Positions 58,221 to 64,000 of a DNA stretch of 64,000 nt are shown here, one piece after another; position 1 is the first letter of the stretch; each line of letters opens with the position of its first letter. The position numbers were made by a program, and so were the translations under genes. This DNA comes from UBA6022 sp032154105 (GTDB taxonomy: Bacteria; Patescibacteriota; Saccharimonadia; Saccharimonadales; Saccharimonadaceae): NCBI GenBank assembly GCA_032154105.1, contig JALDYI010000002.1, positions 1 to 64,000 on the forward strand, read 5' to 3'. The notes beneath the pieces are model-generated. The model worked only from the letters and a program-made list of their open reading frames with translations. It did not search any database and was not told where the DNA came from.

Positions 58221-60524
58221 ATGCCAAGCTATTCATTTGATACCTTGTCTCCTGCGGAGTTCGAAAACCTATCACGCGACCTTTTACAGGTAGAGTTTGG
58301 TGTGCATATCGAATCTTTCACTTCTGGTCGTGATGGCGGTATCGATCTGCGCTGCGCCACCACGGAAGACGGCAAAACAATCATTCAGAGCAAGCGCCAC
58401 CTTACGAGTGCGCAGCGACTCATCACTCACCTGAAAAACAAAGAGGTGTCAAAAGTACAAAAGCTCAAGCCGGCAAGATACGTACTGACCACAAGTGTCG
58501 GCCTCACGCCGGCCAACAAAGATACTATTTTGGGTTTATTTGAGCCATATATCAAAACAACAGAAGATATCTATAGTAAGGATGACCTCAATAACCTACT
58601 TGGTAAACACCCCGACATTGAAAAACAGCACTATAAGCTCTGGCTATCAAGTACGAATATCCTTGAGCGGATATTTAGTACGGATATCGTAAATAGAACC
58701 GAGTTTGAAAAGGAAGATATCGTGCGTACGGTATCGCTGTATGTTGAAAACGACAGCTACAATCAAGCGCTCGAAGTGTTCAGCAAGAATCGATTTGTGA
58801 TCATATCGGGCGTCCCTGGTATCGGCAAGACGACTCTTGCCCGCATGATGACTTCGAGGCTTCTTGCTGATGGTGAGTTTGAGCAATTCGTGTACATATC
58901 GCGCGGCGTCGAGGAAGCTTTGAAATTGTACAACCCAGAGAAGAAACAGCTGTTTTTCTTCGATGATTTCCTAGGAAGGAACTACTTTGAAAAAGGGTTC
59001 GACCGAAACGAGGAAAATGATCTGGTGCGATTCATCGAAAGAGTCTCATCCTCTAAAAACAAAGGGCTGATACTGACAACACGCGAATACATCTTACGGC
59101 AAGCCCAGCGCCAGTACACGTCACTCGAGGCAAAGCTGATTACCGACAGCAACTACGTGGTTGATCTGGAAAAGTACACCAAGCTCATACGTGCGCAGAT
59201 TTTGTATAATCACCTCTTCGCTTACGACGTGCCTTACTCTCACCTCTCAAAATTCCTCGAAGATCGAACGTATGAATACATCATATCGCACAAAAATTAC
59301 ACACCACGACTGATCGAGACGGTACTCAAGGAAAGGCCATGGGAGGAGATAGAGCCGAAGGATTTCCCTAGAAAAATCAAAAGCTACTTCGACAAGCCAA
59401 GCAAACTATGGGAAGACGCCTATACCAATGGCATATCGGAAGACGCCCGAAAGTTGCTGAAGATACTCTTCACCCTTAAGACGCCCATTTCCCTCACACA
59501 CCTTCACGCTGCTTTCGACGCAAGCCACAGGGATGCTCCCGTCCGTCCTGACTATCACGTCTTCGAGAAGACGATCAAGGAGCTTGAAAATACATTCATT
59601 GACGTCAAGTCTACGTACGACCTCACATCAAATCGAAACCTGCTTTTTGTCGACTACAAAAATCCGAGCATCCTCGACTTTTTCTTGGACTATTTCCGCG
59701 ATGCTCGAAGAAATGACCTGCTTTTTGCAATCAAATACCCAGTCTATATAGACCAGATGATTTATCGGTTTGTTGATGGAAAAGGCACTAACCTTGCCGG
59801 GCAGCTTGTCATGACTGAAGAAATTGCATCAACCATTGCGCACAATCTTCTCGCCGGCTATGACAAGCTACCTTTTTGCGAAGAGGGTGCGCGCCGTCAT
59901 ACTTTCTCAACGAGATCGTACTACGTCGGCACCTATCCTCAAGTGATACATAGGATCCTGAGAGATATGGGATTCTCTACCAACAGTGACGTATGCAAGC
60001 AATTACTCGATAGTTATCGCGTATTCAATACATCCGGTAGTGAGGGAAATATCGATTCTCAAGTATACCTGCTTGAGCTATTTACAGATCACATGACAGG
60101 AGTGGAGATACGCCAAGCACTCCACGCGATTATTCCAACAATCGATTCAGTAAGTAATTACGAATGGTTTTTGTCGCACTTCTATGGCACAAGCCTGAGT
60201 GATATTTTTGAGGCCTGGCAACAAGAAAATGACACCCTGCTGAAGGAACGAGCGATTGGTGTTGCGATCGACGAGCTACAAGATCTTGACCTCGACGAAC
60301 TAGAGAATTACCAAGACACACTCGACTACTACGAGGAATCTCTTGGCCTTGAGACCGCTTCTATCGACGATGCATACCAGGATGCGCTTTACGACGCACA
60401 GCACGCAACTCCAGATGATTATGGCTACGATGGTCTTCTGCGAGCAGGCGCCTCAGAGCCTGTACGGTCTATCAACGAAAACGAAGAAATCGAGTCAATG
60501 TTTGATAGCCTGAGGCAAAGATAG
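58221..60524 (+). CDS. Mrr-type nuclease fused to nSTAND NTPase (Avs-like defence protein)
   Basis: 767 aa. Residues about 1-110: Mrr/REase domain (LSPAEFENLSRDLL, GRDGGIDLRC, TIIQSKRH; Q-x-K type). Residues about 190-400: STAND NTPase with Walker A ISGVPGIGKTTL and Walker B LFFFDDFLG, then winged-helix and a long helical sensor region to the end. nSTAND3-like proteins sense phage proteins and trigger the N-terminal nuclease. GGAAA at -9 supports ATG 58221. Sensor ligand unknown. Confidence 0.84.
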   Translation: MPSYSFDTLSPAEFENLSRDLLQVEFGVHIESFTSGRDGGIDLRCATTEDGKTIIQSKRHLTSAQRLITHLKNKEVSKVQKLKPARYVLTTSVGLTPANKDTILGLFEPYIKTTEDIYSKDDLNNLLGKHPDIEKQHYKLWLSSTNILERIFSTDIVNRTEFEKEDIVRTVSLYVENDSYNQALEVFSKNRFVIISGVPGIGKTTLARMMTSRLLADGEFEQFVYISRGVEEALKLYNPEKKQLFFFDDFLGRNYFEKGFDRNEENDLVRFIERVSSSKNKGLILTTREYILRQAQRQYTSLEAKLITDSNYVVDLEKYTKLIRAQILYNHLFAYDVPYSHLSKFLEDRTYEYIISHKNYTPRLIETVLKERPWEEIEPKDFPRKIKSYFDKPSKLWEDAYTNGISEDARKLLKILFTLKTPISLTHLHAAFDASHRDAPVRPDYHVFEKTIKELENTFIDVKSTYDLTSNRNLLFVDYKNPSILDFFLDYFRDARRNDLLFAIKYPVYIDQMIYRFVDGKGTNLAGQLVMTEEIASTIAHNLLAGYDKLPFCEEGARRHTFSTRSYYVGTYPQVIHRILRDMGFSTNSDVCKQLLDSYRVFNTSGSEGNIDSQVYLLELFTDHMTGVEIRQALHAIIPTIDSVSNYEWFLSHFYGTSLSDIFEAWQQENDTLLKERAIGVAIDELQDLDLDELENYQDTLDYYEESLGLETASIDDAYQDALYDAQHATPDDYGYDGLLRAGASEPVRSINENEEIESMFDSLRQR

Positions 60525-60547
60525 GTATCACGTATAGCATTTACCCG

Positions 60548-61183
60548 CTAGCCAAGCAGTAACTTCGTGAGCGTACCGGCATCAACATTCACGCCAAAGA
60601 CGCTTCCGCCCGGCTCAAGCTCGCGGCCAGTGGCAAGATTGCCGATAGGTACTGGGTCGAAACCGAGAGTGTCGATGAGGTGTGAAACGGTTTCGACATC
60701 TTGTGCGTTATCACCGGCGAGAGCAATAGCTTTGCGGCCAGGGGCGCCCGCTGGTCGAGGTTCGTCGTATAGGTCGTGATAACCCATGTGGTTAAACGCT
60801 TTAACAACCCGTGAATCCGACAGGAAAGCTTGAATCGCTTCGCTCGAAGAACAGTCGGGGTCAAGAAACTCATCGCGCGGACCGTCGACTTCCCACCAAT
60901 GATTGGTGGCATCGATGACTAACTTGCCTGCCAACGCGTCGTGCGGTGTCTGGCGGTGTTTACTGAGTGGTAGTGCCAAGATGACGACATCGGACTGCTC
61001 GGCAACTTCACGACTCAACGCCGCAACGGCGCCAGGCGCGAGCACCTCGACCGAGAGCTTGATCTTACCCACCTCGCCCGAGCCAGCAATATAAACCCGG
61101 TAACCCGCCTTGAGCGCTAGCTGTGCGAGGACGATGCCAAGCTTGCCGACGCCAAGAATACCGATCGTTCGCACGTCGGCCAT
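60548..61183 (-). CDS. NADPH-dependent F420 reductase-family oxidoreductase
   Basis: 211 aa. Rossmann loop GILGVGKLGIVLAQLALKAGYRVYIAGSG, DVVILALPLSKH, VIDATNHWW, VVKAFNHMGY and IALAGDNAQDVETV are typical for the NpdG/F420-reductase family (COG2085). Actual cofactor may be NADP with other substrates. GGAGAAATAGC precedes ATG 61183, 1 nt after the upstream stop, so co-transcribed with the luciferase-like gene. Confidence 0.85.
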   Translation of the reverse strand: MADVRTIGILGVGKLGIVLAQLALKAGYRVYIAGSGEVGKIKLSVEVLAPGAVAALSREVAEQSDVVILALPLSKHRQTPHDALAGKLVIDATNHWWEVDGPRDEFLDPDCSSSEAIQAFLSDSRVVKAFNHMGYHDLYDEPRPAGAPGRKAIALAGDNAQDVETVSHLIDTLGFDPVPIGNLATGRELEPGGSVFGVNVDAGTLTKLLLG

Positions 61184-61184
61184 G

Positions 61185-62243
61185 CTATTTCTCCGCAAGC
61201 AATTCGCGCACGCGCGGGATCACCTTGGTAGCGTAGAGTTCGATCATATGACGGCGCACACCAGCAGGAACCGGCCCAAACCCATACACCATGTCAAACC
61301 GAGTCGCACCGACTACCTTCATGGCACGAGCGATCTTTTGGGCAACGGTCTCCGGTGAGCCAACGTACATAGAGCCACTTTTTACTTCACTCAGGAAATG
61401 CTCGCGCGACATTGGCGCCCAGCCGCGGGTTTTGCCCACGCGGTCCATCTGCTCTTTAAAGAAAGGAAACGCCATCTTGACCGCCTCTTCGTCGGTATCG
61501 GCAATAAAGCCCGGCGAATGCATGCCGATAGGATGTGGCGTGCGACCAAATTGCTCAGTAGCACGCTTATACAGATCAACGTACGGTGCAAAACGATCTG
61601 GCGAACCACCAATAATTGCGAGGACTAACGGAAAATCGTAAGCAGCCGCACGCACGACCGATTGCGGCGAACCACCAACGCCCACATATGTTTCGAGCTT
61701 GCCTGATTCGGTCTTTGGGAAGATGTCGGCATTGTCGAGCGACTGGGTGTATTTTCCCTCCCAGGTGACTGGCTTCTCTTTGAGCAACTGCGAAAACAGG
61801 TCGATCTTTTCTTCGAACAGTGCCTCATAATCACGCAGGTCGTAGCCGAAAAGTGGGAATGATTCGGTAAAGGAGCCACGACCGAGGATCACCTGTGCAC
61901 GACCGCCAGACACGGCGTCGAGAGTTGAGAAGCGTTCGAACACACGCACCGGATCGTCGCTCGAAAGCACCGTTACGCCGGAGGCTAGTTTGATGCGCTT
62001 GGTCTTACTAGCGATGGCAGCGAGTACCATCTCGGGGCTCGAAATCGCGAAGTCGTCGCGATGATGCTCACCAAGGGCAATGATATCGACGCCGAGTTTG
62101 TCGGCTAGTACCGCCTCTTCAATGACGAGCCGGATCGATTCGGCATAGTTCATCAGCTTGCCGTCCTTGCCGACCGCCAAGTCGCCGAACGAGTCGAGAC
62201 CGAAGAGATATTCCGGATCGTTTTGAGTCTGTTTTTTCGTCAT
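61185..62243 (-). CDS. LLM-class flavin-dependent oxidoreductase
   Basis: 352 aa luciferase-like TIM barrel: IALGEHHRDDFAISSPEMVLAAIASKTKRIKLASGVTVLSSDDPVRVFERFSTLD and AQVILGRGSFTESF are family signatures, with PETVAQKIARAM near the C-terminus. Reduces or oxidises a flavin- or F420-linked substrate, unknown. TATAAT 9 nt before ATG 62243. Forms an operon with the F420-reductase-like gene. Confidence 0.9.
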   Translation of the reverse strand: MTKKQTQNDPEYLFGLDSFGDLAVGKDGKLMNYAESIRLVIEEAVLADKLGVDIIALGEHHRDDFAISSPEMVLAAIASKTKRIKLASGVTVLSSDDPVRVFERFSTLDAVSGGRAQVILGRGSFTESFPLFGYDLRDYEALFEEKIDLFSQLLKEKPVTWEGKYTQSLDNADIFPKTESGKLETYVGVGGSPQSVVRAAAYDFPLVLAIIGGSPDRFAPYVDLYKRATEQFGRTPHPIGMHSPGFIADTDEEAVKMAFPFFKEQMDRVGKTRGWAPMSREHFLSEVKSGSMYVGSPETVAQKIARAMKVVGATRFDMVYGFGPVPAGVRRHMIELYATKVIPRVRELLAEK

Positions 62244-62459
62244 ATGCTTTACATTATATAGCAAACTGCAAACTTTGGATACAGCTTTCGAGCTGGTGGT
62301 GTAGTAAGGGCATGTCACTATTACACAGAAAACAACGTCAGCAGCAACGTGAAATCATCAGAAGTAATTCGGGCAGGCGCCTGCGGCGGACGATTGGATT
62401 CGTGCGTATCGGATATTTTGGCCATACTTAGATTGAAGACCTTCCGTTCTGCGTGATAC

Positions 62460-62813
62460 CTACACTTCGCGCAGGATTTTCTCTATTGTCTTTCCTCTTG
62501 CGAGCTCGTCGATGAGTTTATCGAGGTAGCGGATTTCACGCATGAGCGGCTCTTCGATGTTCTCTACTCGGACGCCACAAATGACACCAGTGATCAAAGT
62601 GCGTGATGGATTAAGTTGAGGAGCCTCTGTGAAGAAAGTTTCAAGGTTAGCCTGCTTTTCTAATTGCGCATCAAATTCCGACTGGCTATATCCAGTCAGC
62701 CAGAGAATGATTTCATCGACCTCCGCCTTCGTTCGTCCCTTCTTTTCTGCCTTGGCGATATACAGCGGATACACGCTGGCGAAGCTGATCGAGTAGATGC
62801 GGTGTTTTGTCAT
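62460..62813 (-). CDS. DUF2200 protein
   Basis: 117 aa. HRIYSISFASVYPLYIAKAEKKGRTKAEVDEIILWLTGYS and ITGVICGVRVENIEEPLMREIRYLDKLIDELARGK are DUF2200 landmarks. Function not established for the family. No strong ribosome site; upstream ATAGATATC/TATCTATTG region could hold a promoter. Confidence 0.87.
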   Translation of the reverse strand: MTKHRIYSISFASVYPLYIAKAEKKGRTKAEVDEIILWLTGYSQSEFDAQLEKQANLETFFTEAPQLNPSRTLITGVICGVRVENIEEPLMREIRYLDKLIDELARGKTIEKILREV

Positions 62814-62874
62814 GATATCTATTGTAAACCATTGAACGATCTTGAATCGTCTGGCCGGGTGCGGTTGATGGTAA

Positions 62875-63018
62875 TTACTCGTAGATTTGTATAGGTTTAG
62901 TATGTGCGAACGTATATCCGCGCTCGCGACGAAGCGCCTACGATATATTGAAGTACCTGGTAATAATACGCACGACTATCTCGACTTTGAACTTATCGAA
63001 AAGCGACTGCGCGGCTAA
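62875..63018 (+). pseudogene. Short frame, possible gene fragment
   Basis: Open from a TAA at 62872 to the TAA at 63016. From ATG 62902 it reads MCERISALATKRLRYIEVPG then NNTHDYLDFELIEKRLRG. Reads like the end of a longer protein; no ribosome site. Weak. Confidence 0.3.
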
Positions 63019-63110
63019 CCTCTCTTGGCGTATAAGAGTCATAAACGCAAAGTACACGACAAATACGGCGTAGGCAATATAACACGTTTCAGGGTTCAGA
63101 AATGACAATT

Positions 63111-63148
63111 GGGTCGGTACTCCAGGCGTGTGCCTGGAGTACCGACCC
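63111..63148 (-). terminator. Perfect 17-bp hairpin after 63170 gene
   Basis: GGGTCGGTACTCCAGGC pairs fully with 63132-63148 around a GTGT loop; minus-strand continuation AATTGTCATTT. Very stable terminator. Confidence 0.85.
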
Positions 63149-63169
63149 GTTGCTGTTATGCGCCGTGGA

Positions 63170-63610
63170 CTAGCCGGCTTGTGCCGAAGCCACCACTTCC
63201 TCCGCCTCTACAAGTGCCTTGAGGTTCTCCATGAGCTCCTCGGTTGACTTGTTTGCCGGCGGGTAGCAGACTTCTCCGCTCGTGAGCAGCGCCACGTTGG
63301 CCTTGGCTGTGTCGCGCAAACCAACAAGAGCCTCAAGCCTCTCGCACTCATTGCGCAGCCTGGCCATCGTGATGATGTGCCCGGTGAGGGTCGCAGAAGT
63401 GGTGAGCTTGGCCTCTTGCTTTGCGATCGTGGCCTCCGCCTCGGAAACCAGGTTCTCGAGAATGTCGAGGATGGCCTGGTCGTCGTTGGCGACAGCGGCA
63501 GCGTAAAGCTGGGCGTTGTTCGTACTGGCGGCGAGCCCGATTGCGCAGGTGCGGACCTCGACGACATCGGAAATGAGCTTGATGTCCTGCTGACGGTTGT
63601 TCTCGGTCAC
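63170..63610 (-). CDS. Helical hypothetical protein, 146 aa
   Basis: Ala/Glu-rich helical protein (DIKLISDVVEVRTCAIGLAASTNN..EAEATIAKQEAKL..MENLKALVEAEEVVASAQAG), no membrane helix. GTG 63610 with TAGGAAA at about -8 is the best start; TATAAT at 63667-63672 is the likely promoter, so the upstream TTG frame to 63664 is rejected. No family recognised. Confidence 0.65.
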   Translation of the reverse strand: MTENNRQQDIKLISDVVEVRTCAIGLAASTNNAQLYAAAVANDDQAILDILENLVSEAEATIAKQEAKLTTSATLTGHIITMARLRNECERLEALVGLRDTAKANVALLTSGEVCYPPANKSTEELMENLKALVEAEEVVASAQAG

Positions 63611-63737
63611 TGTGTTTCCTAACTCTCTGAAGGGTGGATACTGCGTGGCACTATTGAACTGCAATTATACAGCATCGATATAATGCCATAGATTAAGTAT
63701 TTTTGCAAGATTATCCTCTCGTATCGATATAAGAATA

Positions 63738-64000
63738 GTGATTACCTCTAAGCTAGAGTCTGTAGATTATGCAAATAAAAAATCACTTGAACTTACCCTG
63801 CTATCGACCATAGGTTTCTATCGAGATCGCAACAATAGGAGAAGTGCAAGCTATACTTTACTGGCAGAATTTATTGGACCAACGCTATCTATCATTTTCG
63901 CAAACACCTTTTCATTTCTTTCCCAAATCCATCTTTCCGAGATGAAAGCGACTATCCTTATCTTCAGGGAATCATCAACTGTTGTGTGCCAGCGATATAC
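63738..64000 (+). CDS. Partial hypothetical protein, runs off window
   Basis: Open to the last base. From GTG 63738: VITSKLESVDYANKKSLELT.., then SYTLLAEFIGPTLSIIFANTF.., mixed helical. No ribosome site, but TATAAG lies 8 bp upstream. At least 87 residues; identity cannot be judged. Confidence 0.45.
   Translation, partial: MITSKLESVDYANKKSLELTLLSTIGFYRDRNNRRSASYTLLAEFIGPTLSIIFANTFSFLSQIHLSEMKATILIFRESSTVVCQRY

Noticed and set aside
62313..62459. Short frame starting ATG 62313
   Set aside because: No ribosome site, translation looks random, and it runs into the convergent DUF2200 gene.
1..64000. tRNA, rRNA and CRISPR arrays
   Set aside because: No T-loop plus acceptor pattern, rRNA-like block or regular repeat-spacer array was found on reading either strand; a covariance search would be decisive.

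Overview
The window looks like a chromosomal segment of a Patescibacteria/CPR bacterium, most likely a Saccharibacterium (TM7). This is inferred from gene content, not from a marker phylogeny: standard-code genes with short intergenic gaps, a sigma-region-4 protein fused to HARE-HTH modules, type IV pilin-like surface proteins, a TraG/VirB4-type ATPase, and a YerC-type TrpR relative. No rRNA or tRNA was recognised.

Layout. (1) 1-5634: plus-strand division/wall cluster ftsI(partial)-mraY-ftsW-murG-ftsQ. (2) 5635-13000: an insertion. Its core, 6075-12556, is a 6.46-kb filamentous-phage (inovirus) genome bounded by perfect 25-bp direct repeats. It has a coat protein, small virion membrane proteins, an adhesin-like pIII, a pVI-like protein, a Zot/pI ATPase, a HUH-type Rep and a cargo block, but no integrase. 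GTTC-N7-GTTC boxes resembling one class of LexA operator lie in and around it. (3) 13-23 kb: pilin, TraG-like ATPase, sigma4/HARE protein, topA, dprA and a promoter-to-terminator structured RNA candidate. (4) 24-28 kb: a metal-homeostasis locus with a TerC/DUF475 protein, a Fur-family regulator and, divergently, a nicotianamine-synthase-like gene, a COG0523 GTPase (apparently AUA-started) and an unknown gene. (5) 28-36 kb: pth, der, rluB and a two-component pair whose kinase and regulator both end in Pro/Gln-rich tails. (6) 36-45 kb: two more pilin paralogues, an aspartoacylase-like protein, a TrpR-like regulator, an MFS transporter, a GT2 glycosyltransferase and a helicase. (7) 45-50 kb: unknown genes, one flanked by 15-nt inverted repeats and followed by a sequence matching a type III hammerhead ribozyme. 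(8) 50-61 kb: a defence island. It holds a membrane-anchored Mrr-like nuclease, a HEPN-like gene, a type II Thoeris-like set (TIR, TM-macro, TIR), DUF2075, MazG, and an Mrr-nSTAND NTPase. (9) 60.5-64 kb: oxidoreductases, DUF2200 and unknown genes.

Many genes carry a -10-like hexamer 6-12 nt before the start codon, in at least seven cases exactly 6 nt. Leaderless translation therefore appears common, mixed with ordinary Shine-Dalgarno genes inside operons.

How parts fit together: the division cluster builds septal peptidoglycan. The inovirus would be extruded by its own Zot motor. The Fur-family regulator probably controls a metallophore-like pathway through a palindrome between the divergent promoters. 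The defence operon appears to couple NAD-type signalling with nucleotide depletion and nuclease functions. Functional statements are inferences from family resemblance read by eye; no database search was run.
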